A stretch of 64,000 bases of DNA from Ctenosaura bakeri (GCA_948474755.1 CAOLHI010000079.1:1054001-1118000); one strand, 5' to 3'; positions 13,701-24,960 are shown, counted from the stretch's first letter. The notes: generated from the sequence alone by a model not told the origin. Program-made: numbers and translations.

Positions 13701-16700
13701 GGGTCAGTCATTAGTGTCATGGAAAGCGTGTCATTTGCAATAGAGTTCTGTTCCATCGCTATGAGAAGGAAATGTCTTGGCAATTCAGTTCTGCTTCATC
13801 ATTCCTTTTTTATTTAAAGGGAGTCAGTGCTGTCAGGCTGTTTCCTCTTTCTGGCCACCTGCTGTTGTCTTGCTCCATGGACTGTAAAATTAAGGTGAGT
13901 AACTTCAAAAATACACTGTTGCTGCTTACAGTAGTTACATTTGCATCAAAATGCCTTCAGGAATACTTCCCTTTTAACACTTTACATCATAATAGGCAAC
14001 TGCAAACAAAACAGGGGCCATTTCACCTGGTGCCTGCCCAGCGGGCTGCAGCAGTGCGCTTCAGTGTATCCAAAGTGATATGATGTCCCTTTGAGCTGCC
14101 ATTTGGCCAATGGGTAGATAGGGGTTAAACTGTTGTCTTTATAGGCAGTTTTGGAAGATTTGGGATAGTTTGGGGGCAAAAAATCACTCCAAAATCAGTC
14201 CTCCATTTTTAAAAAAAATTGGGGGGGATTCTGGGGGCTTTAAGGGTTTTCTGGGGTGCCACATTCGTCATGAGGCCTCCAGGCTACACTTCACCCACAC
14301 CTCGTTTATATCAAGTGTGAGTCCCAGGCTTATGGCTGGGTCCTTCCTCCAGATCCCTGGGGCAGGGGTTGCTGGAGGGAAGGTTACTGCCATCTTCTGT
14401 GGCAGTTCAGTCCAGTTTGGGGGCTTGTGCAAGCACAGATCCCACAAGTTCTGGCTTTTGAACATTCAGAGAATCAAGGTCAGATTTCACCCAGTCTGGT
14501 GGGTAGGACTTCCTGGATGAGCAGGAAAGCTTCAGGTTTCATCCTGATCCACCTAAAGAGAGCAAACCTGCTCTTAGCAGCTGTAGTCATTTGGCTGTAG
14601 TTTGTCTGCCCTCTCTTCCTCCCTCCTTGGAACAGTTTGGTCACTCTGGACTGTTGTTTATGGTGCTGAATGGAACCAGTATCTGCCTTGTGTTGTTCTC
14701 ATTTTCTGCCTCACAACTTTGGAAGGCAGTTCTGGCACTGGGCCAATTTCTCTTGACAGGGACAGACCTGAGTGCCCATGTCTATCTTCCCACTTTGAAA
14801 ATCCCCTTAAGGAATCCTGGAGGTGAAGCTGCTCAGGGGTAAGCCCAGCCTAGAGATATCAGGACTGCTTTTCTCCCAGATGGCTGATGCAGTCACACAG
14901 AGACTTCTGCCCATGTGGCATCTCCCATCCTTCCATCCCACTGTTTCCACCAGTAGGTAGGCTGGGATGAGGGACTTCATCAGACAGGGAATCCAGTGTC
15001 CAGACCTGTGCTCTGTGCTGCATTATGTTTCTAACAGCTGTTTCCAATAAAGTTGTGTTTATTGTTAAAAGAATATATATTTAAAGAATACTCTCCATGT
15101 ATGTTTAGTGTCCTTGTCTTCCACTCTTCTCTTTAATCACTTGCCCTGCAAAGCAAATACAGTTTCTACAGTTTCTGTAGTCTTTTTGCTTTCTAAAATA
15201 TCTAGGATCATTCTGCATTATATCATTTAAAGACTTTTGAATCTCTTGTTCATTATAAAACAAAAATATCACCTTTGGTTTTTTCCTCCCTGTATGTGAA
15301 TTTGTCTAGTCCCTTTCTAAAGAGATCATGACATCTTGTGGTAGTGAATTCCAAACAGTGACTCTACCCACTGTGTGAAATGCTTCCTTTTATGTCTCTT
15401 GAATTTCCTACCAATTCCAAGAAGTACCACTGTGCCTGAATTGTGGGTCGTAGTTTGTCTTGGTATATCTTCTACATTCTGTACAGTTTCTGCTGCACTG
15501 TGTACCTTAACCCTCAGTTCTTAGAGTACACAAATTAAATCCAGAAAAGGAAGAACACCATAGGTTTACCGCTTGAGTTTCTATGTGTATTGTAGCATTC
15601 ACATGTTTTAATGGTGTGGCTTGGTGCTTTGTCTACCTACAGTTCTGTTAAGAAGAATGCAGAAATTGTTGCAAGCAATTGTATGTAAGATGTGTTTGTT
15701 TTAAAATAACCATAAATTGTTGGTACAAGCAACTTGATACAGCTATGTTCACATTTGTCAGTGAAACTGTGTTTAAATATTTATTCATTTTTCTCCCATC
15801 CTTTCAGCTCTGGGAGGTGTACGGTGAACGAAGGTGCTTACGAACTTTCATTGGTAATTTTTAAAAATTGGAATATTCAATTTTTTATTTATTTAATTTA
15901 ATATATTTAAAAGTCTATATCATACTCCATATCAAAGGATCTCATTGTGGCATACAATATAATCAGTTTAAACAATTTAAAACTATAAGAATAATTTTAA
16001 AAGACTAAAAACCTTTTAAATTATTCAGCACTTAAAACAAAAAGCTTAAAACCCATTAAACTCCTTCATATTTGATTTTAGAAAAAAATCATTGCTTTGA
16101 GATGCCACTTAGATGCATTATTTAGACATGGGACTAAATTTTAATGTGTACCTCAGCTGAATCATCATTAGAAGGCATGGATGCACCCAAGAAAATAGCA
16201 AACAAACTTTCCTGTCATTGAAATTAATTCAAATTTGCTGCAAGTGCAATAACACTTAAAAATACGACTTTCTTTACTGCAAAAAATATTACTATTCTTT
16301 ACAGAATAGTACAAATAGTACAATAGTGCAAAAGAATCTTGTGCCAGGGTGTAAACACTAATTAGCACAAGTATATGCAGTGCTGCCATGATACTTCTCA
16401 GTTTTAAACCAAAATCATTTTAGTTAAACCATGCAGACAGGTAGGAAGACATTTTTTTTAAAGCCATTCTTCTCCCCTATAACCAAGAGCATTTAAAGAA
16501 AGTGATGAGGTATTTTTAGATATGTGAACTACTTTGCTCTCTTTGCTACATTCTCCAAGCATAATGCTTCAAAAGGCAGTGGATGCCATTCTTAAACAGG
16601 AGACTAAGTGGATCCACATCAAGGAACTGTAGAGGTGGCCTTTCACCTCAAGTTTCTGGGACATGAAGAATTTACAGAAAGGGTAAACTGTGTTTAAAAT

Positions 16701-19700
16701 AGAACTTCTGTAGCAGTTCCATGCAGTTCTATTTTTGAACTCTGATTCATGAATCAGATTCATGATTGTATTCCAGGCAGAAATATTGTGTATACAACCC
16801 ACGTTTTACCCAGAGGATAATACTCCAAGTCCTTTTTCTGCTAATACTGTACTTTCCTTCTGTAGGGCACAGTAAAGCTGTTAGAGATATCTGCTTTAAC
16901 AATGCTGGGAGCCAGTTTCTCAGTGCTGCATATGACCGGTATCTTAAACTCTGGGACACTGAAACAGGTAGATGTGTATCTTATTTATTTTAGTGTAAAT
17001 GCCAAATAGAAGTTTTGAAATACAAAGCGGTAGCACAGGAAGAATTTCTGATGCATTATCATCTTATAGATAATGCAGCCTTGTTTTTGGATGCATTGAA
17101 AGTGGCTCTAAAACATGAAAGTGGTTCTAAATCATGTTTGGTTCAGGAGTAAATGTAATTGACTATACATGAGTTGTAAAGGATTATTCATCAAAGATGA
17201 GACAGGGCCTACCACTCATTGGTAGAATGCTTGCTTTGCATGCAGAAGATCCCGATTTCCATTCCTCATATCTCAACGTAGGATTGGGAAAGACTTCTTA
17301 CCTTAACCTGGGGAGTACATTAGCAGTCAGTATGAACAGTCCTGACCTAGATGTACCAATGGGCTAATTCAAGATAACACAGTTTCCTGTATCTTGTTCT
17401 AGCTATCTACACAGAATACACCTATTTTCAAAACCGCATTCATTGCTGTGCATTGTATGAAATGGTACTGAGACAACTTTAAGTAGACTAGTGTTTGTAA
17501 CCACTTCAGTACAAATTACATACATATTCTGAGCGTTTGGCAGAGATGTTTTAACCATTGCCTGTAGTTGTTGTGCACAGTAGCCTTTATTATTATTATT
17601 TATTTCCCCTTGCCCTAATTGTTATAGAAACATAGATTTTAAACTGTTCACAGTGGATATAGTCTGCTTTTATATATCACCATGGTCTGTGACATTGAAT
17701 CTTTAAAATGAGTTGGTTGGTCTATAATTGCTGTTGCTAGATAGTAATAATTAATAATATTACAACTTCTGAATCTTTCTTCATAGGAACCCAGCCAGTG
17801 GTACCATTCCACTGGTGTAGAGTTGCTCTTATGGACTTCTAGTTCTAGACTGTGTGTGGGGAGGGGGGTCCAGCATGACTGCCAGTTGCTCAAGGGGTGA
17901 TTCAGTTGTTTGCACAAGTCTTAGTGTGCCCAAAGGCCACAGTGATAAGTATACTGCTTTTTCTGCAACTGCAAAAATAGGGAAACTTCACTAACATACT
18001 ATTTCCCTTTGCTAACCTTACACTGGATTTCTGTTATGCTTAATCCCAAATAATTTACAATTTACTTTTTGAAGTCTGTGCAGCCTATACTCTGAAGGAA
18101 CCAGATCTTATCTGATCTTGGAAGCTAAGCAGAGACAGGCTCGGTTAGTACTTGGATGGGAAACCACCAAGAAATACCAGATGCCATAGGCTATATTTCA
18201 GAGAAATGCAGTGGGCAAGCCAACTCTTGAGTATTCCTTGCTTAAGAAAACCCCATGAAATTCATGGGATTGCTATGAAGTGATGTTTAGAACAGCTACA
18301 ATACAAAACAAGCTTCTAAAAATATAAAAGCCTAATATGTAATTTTTTTCCTGTTCAGTCATTTGATTTGGGTTTTTTTTTCCTCTCCAGGTCAGTGTAT
18401 CTCAAGATTCACTAACAGAAAAGTTCCTTACTGTGTCAAGTTCAATCCTGATGAAGATAAGCAGAATCTTTTTGTAGCAGGAATGTCAGATAAAAAAATT
18501 GTACAGGTAAGTTTTAAAAATGCATATTTTTATCAGATTTAATTTCTTATTTACAATAATGCCTTCTTTATGGTTCCAATAACAATCAGCTATCTCCTTC
18601 TAAGATTTGTTTTTCTCAAACCATGCTATAAAAGATTTGCTTTTCTGTTCCTGTAAACTTACAAATATTGTGTTGAATATTATTCATGTTTTTGAAGAGT
18701 TGTTCAGACTTATCTTATCTTGCAGTGGGATGTTCGAAGTGGAGAAATTGTTCAGGAGTATGATAGGCATTTGGGTGCTGTCAACACTATTGTGTTTGTG
18801 GATGAGAACAGAAGATTTGTGAGCACATCTGATGACAAGAGTTTGAGAGTCTGGGAGTGGTAAGTGGAAGTTTTATTGTATCTGATTGGGTAGAAAGAAA
18901 AATACCTTTTATATTGGACTAGTAAAAGGTACTGTGTTTCCCCTTCAGTCTTCCTAAGACCAGCTAGCTGTACAACTGATTTAGATTGTTTGGTGAATTT
19001 AGTTTGCTAAAATATAGTGCAGTCATGGTGAAGTGCAGTGCCCTCCCAGAGCAGAAGAGCCACAGGACTAACTTGAAGGCACTGCAACCAAGATTTTGGA
19101 TTGTAAGCAGTCTATATATATTTTTCATAGTTGTCCCATGGTCTGCTTCCTGATCCGTGGGTACCCGATATGTCTTTCCAAGCCCTCAGAGAAAATCTGG
19201 CCTGCCCACAGCTTGTTGAAAATAGAGTGAGGCATAGCAGAATATATGATACATGCAGGTGGCTACAATACAGAAAAAGAGTATGTTTTCCAATATTTCC
19301 AAAAGGTAGATCAGTCAAGAAGGAATGCCAAAGCATAAGTAAGGGGCCTTCATTTTCAAGGTAGAGACTGGAATGATTAGAACAAATACAAACTTTTGAT
19401 GGTTGGCTGCCTTTGGTAAACATTTCAGAACCATTGCAGGTTATGGTGGGGCTTTCAGTTGCCTATTGACTTTGAGGAAAGAGCACCACCTACTGCTTCA
19501 TCGGTACCATTTAATGCCACATCAAGGCCAGCCTTTGTTCACCAAGCGAGTTCTTACTATAACACATAAGACATGGGTATATGAAATATGGACGTTGCCT
19601 TGGTGAACAAGCTTTGATAGGGAGTTTTGCCTAATTAAAATGCCTTTGAAGGTTAAATGCTTTTACTGCAGAGTAACAAGATGTTTGACAGCGTGAAGAA

Positions 19701-22700
19701 AGATCACTTGAAGTCATATAGACATGACTTATTCTGTTCTAAGGACCTTTTTTCTAAAGTAACACCATCTGAGAAACAAGGTCTTACCTAGTTTTTCTAG
19801 GGTAGGTGGGATTCTGTGAATAATGTGATGTATAATCATAGGTACAAAGTGAATATCGAATACTAAATTTATTTACCATAATAAATGGTAAATGGGTTTG
19901 CTCCCTTGCATATTGTTCTGTTTGGTTTTTCAAACATGGCAGTCAGTTTTTAAAATTTTCTCTGGTTTTTCAATGGAGCAAAACCGTAGAATTTGATTAC
20001 AGTGAATTTATATGATCGCATGGTTGTATGAACAAAATTAAGCCACAATTAACCTTCATGAGAGCATTTATACTCCACCTAAATTTTCATTAACATGATA
20101 TATGTAAATATTATGAAGGTTAATATAGCTGTGTAATGAATGCTTTCCGCATTGTTACATTTTCATTGCCACACACAAAAACTGTCGAGATCTATGCCAG
20201 CTGAGCAGCTCTCAAGAGTTTCAAAAGAACATGAGTTAACCAAAACTAAACATTTTGAGACCTAAAGCATGGTTATAAAGTGAAACAAAGCTGTTTCCCC
20301 CCTCCCTTTTTCCTTGGTACCAAGGCAGCCAAGCATTATCTAAATCTTTTAGATGTCTTCTGTAGCTCTTGAATTTGGGACAGGCCTCCCTCTACTTGGA
20401 ATTGTAATCCTTGCTAACCAAACCATCATATGAAGGAATGCTAAATGTATATGTCCCATCCCATCCTTATAAGTATTGACAAAACTAACTTGCTTGCTAT
20501 TTCTTTGAAATGTTTATGCTAAAGCAGTAGTTGTCCAACATGTTAAGACTAAGCACAATGATGGTTTTTAATATATATATATTTCTTCTTCGTGGTCTCT
20601 GTGCCTCACACATTAGGAGCTTTCGCGCCTGCGCAGTAGCGTTCGGAAACTTCTAGAGCTCGTTCGCTTGGCGGGAACCCCTCCCCTCAGAGTTCTTTGA
20701 ATGTAGGATCTCCCTACATTTGATCTTTAACCAGTAACCAGGATGAAGAAGATTGGTGAAATGCCATGGTTCAGACATTCTCTTTCTTTATCAGATGTGG
20801 AGGACAGGTGGCCCTCCAGATGTTGTTGGACCACAGCACCCAGGATTCCTCAGCTTTGGCTACGCTGCTGTTGGCTGATGGAAGTTGCAGTCCACTAAGA
20901 TCTGGGGATTTTAGGAAGTAAGAAATCCCACAATCAGCCTACCTACAAAGGGTGGAAAACCTTAAGCCAGTGTGCTGAATCTGGCCCTCCTGAAGTCCCA
21001 TCCAGCCCTCTCAGATTCACCAGATAGCCATTCCCCAATTTCACAACAGTTTGTTGTTTTTCCGTGTGCGTATATGTTTTCTTCATGCCCCTCCTAGGGC
21101 TTAGTAACTGGCAGTAAGAGATTTTAGCTAAATTATGCTGGTATTCTTGGACCCACCCTTGTCTTTCTGGCCCCACCCATCCTAGGAATCTGGCCTCTGA
21201 GAATGCCCAAAGCTGAACTCAGTTCTCTGGCTGAAAAAGGTTCCTTTCCTTTCTGTTTACCAAGCAGAGGAAAAGCTTTAACCTCGTAGCAGACATCACT
21301 CCTAACAGGCCAATCTCTTCCTTATCCTTGACCATTTTTGAACTGTTTCAGCTGACAAGCCTCAACAGTTCAAGACTAAACTGTCCTTGACATACCTGGG
21401 AAATGGCAAACAAGACCAAGGGTGAAAATAATTCTTTTTCCTTCTTAATTTGCTAATTGACATTACTTCTGCATACCTTGGAAGTCTCTCGGGTACATAG
21501 AAACCACTCCCTTGTTTTTGGATGTCTCCTTTCAAACAGATAAGCAATAGACGATTTCAAGTTCCGTATTGGAAGGAATGATGATTTCCACTTTGAAGCA
21601 CAGAGGGGATGAAAGTAAACATATGTTAATCACAGTATATTTAGACACCACATGTTTCAGGGTTCAAGTAGTCCAAGCCCAGTGGACTCCAGAATTATAG
21701 GTCCATTGTCTGTATACTGAAAGATCTCCTGTCACCACTCATTTCTTTCAGTAGGCATGTTTGTGTCTTTGCAGTGTTCTTCATCTATATAATCTGCTTT
21801 TGTAGGGATATTCCAGTAGATTTCAAGTACATAGCAGAACCAAGTATGCACTCAATGCCTGCAGTGACTTTGTCCCCAAATGGTAAGCTAACATTTTTAT
21901 CATCTTTGGCATGCGATGGAAGGCTTTAATTCTTCAAATTTGAGTGTTTGAGGCTCCACAGTAAGTTTAAATATGGCAGAATAGCTAGATTGTCTCTGTG
22001 TGAACATAGTTGCCAGATCATTGTGTTATTATACAGTGAAATAGGTAGGATCTTCCTATTGTTCAGATAGTATGTTTTCCTAGCATGTTTAACTGTCATT
22101 CTTAAGTTTATAATCACTATCAACCTTTGAGTTATATTCTCTGTTTTGTCAGAGAATCTTAAACCAATATTACAAGAAAATCCAATGTACAAATAACAGA
22201 GGATCAGATCAGTAGAGTACACACTTTTTGCTATATGAAACAATTTCTAAGAACTTTTTAGGCTCAACGTCTAATTTTTTCAGTATCCTGTGGGAAACAT
22301 TAATGATTCCATTACATTAACAAGAGCCAGAATACAGGCCTAAATGCGATCGAGCAATAACCAAATACAAATACTCATCCTAGTTGCTCTGGGTTATAAT
22401 TTGCACAAGTGGTTTTATGCAAAGCAGCTGTGCAAAGAGGTTGTGCAACTGAGTGTGCAGTTACTAGCATAATAGACCTTGCATTTGCATTTGGTATAGT
22501 TCATACATTGCATAATTTTATTTTAAGGAGACTAATATCTGCATTAAAATTGTTACTTTAACAGGAAAGTGGTTGGCTTGTCAATCCATGGACAACCAGA
22601 TATTGATTTTTGGAGCTCAGAACAGGTTCAGGTTGAATAAAAAGAAAATCTTCAAAGGGCACATGGTGGCAGGTTATGCCTGTCAAGTAGATTTTTCACC

Positions 22701-23752
22701 TGACATGAGGTATGTTTCTATAGTTCATCTGCTTAATATAGATATCCCTTCCATTTTGATTTCCAATTGACTTGTCTTGATCTCTAATGTAATAAAAAAA
22801 CCTGTATTTAAATAAAGTATCCAGAAAAATCCTCATGTATGTTGTATCTTTAATATTCCTATATGGGCAGTGCAGCCATTGTTTGGTATAAATGATTAAA
22901 TTATTCTGTATATACCCTGATTAGTGAGAGAGAGGCATCCTGAAGCCACCTTCTGTATCCAGTACTCTGGTCTATACATGTTGTTGTCCTCGATAGAACT
23001 ATGTATGTAGTGTTGAACAGATAATTTAGTAGTGTTAGATTCTGACAGAACAGCTCATCTATTTGAGGGATTAGGTGACCCCTCTTTCAGCTCTTCCTCC
23101 TTTTCAGAATGCTGATATGCTGCCTCGCAGTGTGGTGGAGTCTCCTTCTTTGGAGGTTTTATAAGCAGAGGCTGGATGACCATCTGTCGGGAGTGCTTTG
23201 ATGTGTGTTCCTGCATAGCAGGGGGTTGGACTGGATGGCCCCTGTGGTCTCTTCCAACTCTATGACAGTCTCTGCCAGGGTTGATTACTGTGACAGCCTC
23301 TTGTGCCCCCAGCCTCTTAAAAGCAGTGCTGCATGAATATCTCAGGACTGAAGCCATTGTAATTAGCATAATACTTTACAAAACCTGTGTGATAGACTGT
23401 ATCGATCAGAAGCTAAATTATATTTCCAGTACTTCATTACAGTCCGTTTTCTCTGTTTTCCGTGTTAAAATATATTGTATTATATAGATTTTTAGATTTT
23501 ACATTCCGACAAATTTTTTAAAAAGATATTTCAGTCTATTAAACAACTTTGCTTTTTGTTTTGTCTTTTAACAGTTATGTGATATCAGGTGATGCAGATG
23601 GAAAACTGAATATATGGGACTGGAAAACGACTAAACTGTATAGTAGATTAAAAGCACATGACAAAGTCTGTATAGGTGCAGTATGGCACCCACATGAAAC
23701 ATCCAAGGTGATCACATGTGGATGGGATGGTCTCATTAAACTCTGGGACTGA
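6463..23752 (+). CDS. CDC40: CDC40 (PRP17) pre-mRNA splicing factor, 12 exons, 5' part outside the window
   Basis: Gene-level entry; exons follow separately. CDC40/PRP17 is a nuclear step-II splicing factor that joins the spliceosome around its change to the second-step state. It has a mostly unstructured N-terminal part and a C-terminal seven-bladed WD40 propeller. The twelve exons join in frame through GT-AG introns to 1334 nt (about 444 codons plus stop). The translation follows vertebrate PRP17 almost residue for residue, including the linker [19 protein letters not shown], the first-blade motif [20 protein letters not shown] and the C-terminal [10 protein letters not shown]. Human PRP17 is about 579 residues, so about 135 residues (human coding exons 1-2) are missing and should lie left of position 1; I found no match to them in 1-6400. 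No frameshift or internal stop is present. Its downstream neighbour is METTL24 in convergent orientation, as in human. The promoter is not in the window. Confidence 0.96.
6549..6570 (+). repeat. (TG)n microsatellite
   Basis: A short TG dinucleotide run lies three bases after the donor of the exon ending at 6546. Confidence 0.9.
6722..6965 (+). repeat. tRNA-derived SINE with CA-rich tail
   Basis: The 5' part is tRNA-like, with A-box-like 'tagtggtttgagcg' and B-box-like 'agcattcaaatcccc'. A body follows with 'ggcaagtcacactctctcag' and 'gatgccataagtcc', then a CA-rich end. This SINE type is very abundant in squamate genomes. A diverged but nearly full-length copy in a CDC40 intron; not a functional tRNA gene. 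Confidence 0.8.
7541..7680 (+). CDS. CDC40: CDC40 coding exon 4
   Basis: This 140-nt exon lies between the acceptor ctgtccacag and the donor gtgagt. It encodes [20 protein letters not shown], a basic stretch, followed by the conserved [20 protein letters not shown] segment and DVAKPSE. It ends in phase 0. This linker precedes the WD40 propeller. Confidence 0.96.
8245..8300 (-). repeat. SINE 3' end fragment
   Basis: 'gttgtgtcttcaagtcccg' followed by 'ttatggcc' is the reverse complement of the tail of the SINE at 6722-6965. Confidence 0.55.
9640..9735 (-). repeat. SINE 3' end fragment
   Basis: 'gttgttgtgtgccttcaagt' variants followed by 'ttatgatgaccctaatgggg' are the inverted tail of the same tRNA-derived SINE family. 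Confidence 0.7.
9835..10230 (+). mobile_element. Possible hAT-like MITE, degenerate
   Basis: The left side 'ggggtcggcaaagtggacc' resembles the terminus 'ggggtgggcaaagtatggcc' of the clearer copies at 35783 and 43637. The interior is not clearly alignable and no right end or target duplication was found. The open frame inside (9851-10231) is treated as accidental. Confidence 0.35.
10480..10720 (+). repeat. L2-type LINE 3' end with (ATT)n tail
   Basis: 'ttttaatgttttaatg' is followed by 'gccgcctcgatccattggga' and 'gataaat'-like sequence, then an ATT repeat at 10660-10719. The same arrangement closes the longer copy at 31530-32076. LINE tails of this kind commonly seed ATT microsatellites. Confidence 0.75.
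10924..11020 (+). CDS. CDC40: CDC40 coding exon 5
   Basis: This 97-nt exon follows the acceptor gggttacttag and ends before gtaagt. It encodes the charged, probably helical segment [20 protein letters not shown] then [12 protein letters not shown]. Its middle (HEDDKPGE) is the most divergent part relative to mammals. It leaves one base for the next exon. Confidence 0.94.
11989..12128 (+). CDS. CDC40: CDC40 coding exon 6, entry to WD blade 1
   Basis: This 140-nt exon follows the acceptor cttcctttag and has donor AAG|GTAAAG. It encodes [20 protein letters not shown], then [20 protein letters not shown] and VWPGHTK. The terminal GHTK is the GH dipeptide that opens the first WD repeat. It ends in phase 0. 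Confidence 0.96.
13440..13610. repeat. Composite: short palindromic repeat plus inverted SINE fragment
   Basis: 'actgcagctcccattagtcc' and 'gtgcagtccaacaatatctgg' belong to the 'CCAGATGTTGTTGGACTACA' family seen also at 20790 and 52080. They are followed by 'ggttttctgttccaggtttattcagaggaagtttgccattgcc', split here for length, an inverted piece of the tRNA-derived SINE. Confidence 0.55.
13820..13894 (+). CDS. CDC40: CDC40 coding exon 7, WD blade 1
   Basis: This 75-nt, phase 0-0 exon encodes [20 protein letters not shown] then DCKIK, the central strands of the first WD blade. The acceptor is tttatttaaag and the donor is gtgagt. Confidence 0.95.
15808..15853 (+). CDS. CDC40: CDC40 coding exon 8, short 46-nt exon
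   Basis: This is the shortest exon of the gene, 46 nt between the acceptor tcctttcag and the donor gtaatt. It encodes [15 protein letters not shown] plus the first base of a glycine codon. It closes WD blade 1 and leads into blade 2. Both flanking exons need it to stay in frame. Confidence 0.94.
16866..16967 (+). CDS. CDC40: CDC40 coding exon 9, WD blade 2
   Basis: This 102-nt exon follows the acceptor ccttctgtag and ends at ACAG|GTAGAT. It encodes [20 protein letters not shown], then [14 protein letters not shown]. This is a canonical WD repeat with the GH opening and LWD closure; only conservative changes from mammalian PRP17 are apparent. Confidence 0.96.
17205..17400 (+). repeat. Second tRNA-derived SINE type
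   Basis: An A-box-like 'tggtagaatgcttgc' is followed by 'tttgcatgcagaagatccc' and a B-box-like 'gatttccattcctc'. The body has 'gggaaagacttcttacct' and ends 'tagatgtaccaatgggctaa'. This is a different SINE type from the copy at 6722. Diverged; not a tRNA gene. Confidence 0.75.
18074..18300 (+). repeat. 5S rRNA-derived SINE
   Basis: The first ~120 bp align to vertebrate 5S rRNA: 'atctgatcttggaagctaag' covers the A-box region and 'gttagtacttggatggga' the C-box region, ending 'gatgccataggct'. An unrelated SINE body follows with 'cctaagaaaaccccatgaaa'-like sequence. The pol III internal promoter is partly preserved. Many substitutions and the added body rule out a functional 5S gene. It lies about 90 bp before CDC40 exon 10. 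Confidence 0.85.
18391..18506 (+). CDS. CDC40: CDC40 coding exon 10, WD blade 3
   Basis: This 116-nt exon lies between a strong polypyrimidine acceptor (tttttcctctccag) and the donor gtaagt. It encodes [20 protein letters not shown], then [19 protein letters not shown], and ends in phase 0. A 5S-derived SINE sits about 90 bp upstream in the preceding intron. Confidence 0.96.
18726..18859 (+). CDS. CDC40: CDC40 coding exon 11, WD blades 3-4
   Basis: This 134-nt exon encodes [20 protein letters not shown], then [20 protein letters not shown] and RVWEW, with the last tryptophan codon split. The acceptor is tcttgcag and the donor gtaagt. It closes blade 3 (WD) and gives most of blade 4. Confidence 0.96.
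20600..20720 (+). other. GC-rich island with heat-shock-element-like motif
   Basis: A short stretch with several CpGs ('gagctttcgcgcctgcgcag', 'ctcgttcgcttggcggga') stands out from the AT-rich intron. It holds GGAAACTTCTAGAGC at 20645-20659, which fits nGAAnnTTCnnGAAn except at the last base. It may be part of a repeat rather than a real regulatory site. No gene starts here. Confidence 0.35.
20790..20915. repeat. Short palindromic repeat, 'CCAGATGTTGTTGGAC' family
   Basis: 'ggtggccctccagatgttg' and 'ttggaccacagcacccagg' form the left half; 'gatggaagttgcagtcca' followed by 'agatctgggga' forms the inverted right half. Foldback copies of this kind are scattered through the window (25410, 34640, 41700, 42235, 52080, 53150). 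Confidence 0.6.
21806..21882 (+). CDS. CDC40: CDC40 coding exon 12, WD blade 5 start
   Basis: This 77-nt exon follows the acceptor ctgcttttgtag and ends before gtaagc. It completes the split tryptophan codon and encodes [20 protein letters not shown] then TLSPN. It leaves one base of a glycine codon. The intron before it is nearly 3 kb. Confidence 0.95.
22565..22709 (+). CDS. CDC40: CDC40 coding exon 13, WD blades 5-6
   Basis: This 145-nt exon encodes [20 protein letters not shown], then [20 protein letters not shown] and QVDFSPDM plus a split serine codon. The acceptor is actttaacag and the donor gtatgt. [17 protein letters not shown] opens blade 6. Confidence 0.96.
23040..23275 (+). repeat. 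CR1-type LINE 3' end
   Basis: 'gtggtggagtctccttcttt', 'agcagaggctggatgaccat' and 'ggttggactggatggccc' mark the 3' end of the CR1 family. It lies about 300 bp upstream of the last CDC40 exon. Confidence 0.85.
23575..23752 (+). CDS. CDC40: CDC40 last coding exon, WD blades 6-7 and stop
   Basis: This exon follows the acceptor gtcttttaacag and completes the split serine codon. It encodes [20 protein letters not shown], then [20 protein letters not shown] and [18 protein letters not shown], followed by TGA at 23750-23752. It closes the propeller, and the protein ends on the last WD as in other vertebrates. Confidence 0.97.
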
Positions 23753-24960
23753 AGGCTTTAATATGGAAGTCTAAATCTGCAATCAGTTGGTGAATATCAA
23801 AGATTTCAGAACACCTACTCTCCAGCAAAGATAGCCTGAAACCAGGACATTGACATGGTTCTTCCAAGTTCTTCAGTGTTACAGTATATCCATGCTATAT
23901 TGGAAATTCAGAATACTTGATTTCACAGATTTCCAGGCTCAAGCTACAAAAAAACTGAAAATGAAGCAGCCTAAAGTTGAAGCTCTTTCATAATCTTGGT
24001 ATTTTAAAAATTAAACACATTAAGTGGAAGAGCTTGATATAGCTTTGTCTTTATGAAAATTAAACAGAGATTCATGAGGTTCACTTTGCTATCTAGCTAG
24101 ACAAGTTGGAACGAAAAAATGTAAATTGAAGAAAGTGTAATGTGATGATGTACTAATTATAGGAAGTATTTTCTTGTCTCTAAGTACATGGAGTATTGAT
24201 GAGATTATGTTGTGTATATACTACAGAGATTACTACTCAGAATTGTTTGTTTTTTTATTTAACAGAAATTCTTAGTCACACTGAAAAACAAAATAGTACA
24301 AAAAATGTTCTGTGCACAATAGTGGTACATAGCTCCAGTTCAGTTTTCATTGTTGAAACCATTACCATCCCACCAAATCCTTTGGTCCTGATTAAAGATA
24401 TGGAAAGGATCCTGATGATCAGTCTAGGCAGAGAGTAGCCATCTGCTGCTGTGTCCAAGGAGCCCATCATGCAGTTTCCTCCTGTCTGAAGTGGAGCAAG
24501 AATGTGGTTTAAGCCACCTGTTTTGTGGGGAAGATGGGTTTAACTAATGTATATGCAGATACATAGCATTGGAGGGTCCATGTTCAGAAGCTGCACTTTT
24601 TTCTGACTTTTTTTTTCATTTATGGTGAAAAATGAGGTTCTCCATTCTTATTCAAGACTTTTTTTTCCATAATCAGGGTATACAAAGAACATTATGTCTA
24701 GAAAATATTTAACAAGTAAATCCCCAGATAGTATATCAGCATAAATTCCATTCACCAGTGGGGCTTGTACTGTCTTTTGAGATGCATTCATGAAGAAGCA
24801 AACTGTAGCTTCATTATCACTTCACCACCAAAGTCTTGTAAAAGGGCACTTTAATGTCTATTTTTATTTTGTAGGATTGTCAGAGTTTTGTGGTAAACTG
24901 CTGTACATATGTTTCAATCCTTCTTTTTACAGAACATATTTTTAATAAATGTTTTATATG
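23753..24960 (+). other. CDC40: CDC40 3' UTR (inferred extent)
   Basis: This non-coding stretch follows the CDC40 stop and has no recognisable interspersed repeat. That fits a 3' UTR of about 1.2 kb. Short ORFs inside it have no coding character. The right limit is set by the first canonical AATAAA at 24944-24949; ATTAAA-type variants near 24010 and 24058 could give a shorter form. Confidence 0.55.
24944..24949 (+). promoter_or_regulatory. Candidate poly(A) signal of CDC40
   Basis: This AATAAA hexamer lies about 1.2 kb after the stop codon and is followed by a T-rich stretch. It is the first canonical signal in the otherwise repeat-free 3' region. Its use is inferred. Confidence 0.5.

Noticed and set aside
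18074..18195. Possible 5S rRNA gene
   Set aside because: It has many substitutions throughout, a foreign body directly attached, and a second copy with the same body at 31325. It is a SINE.
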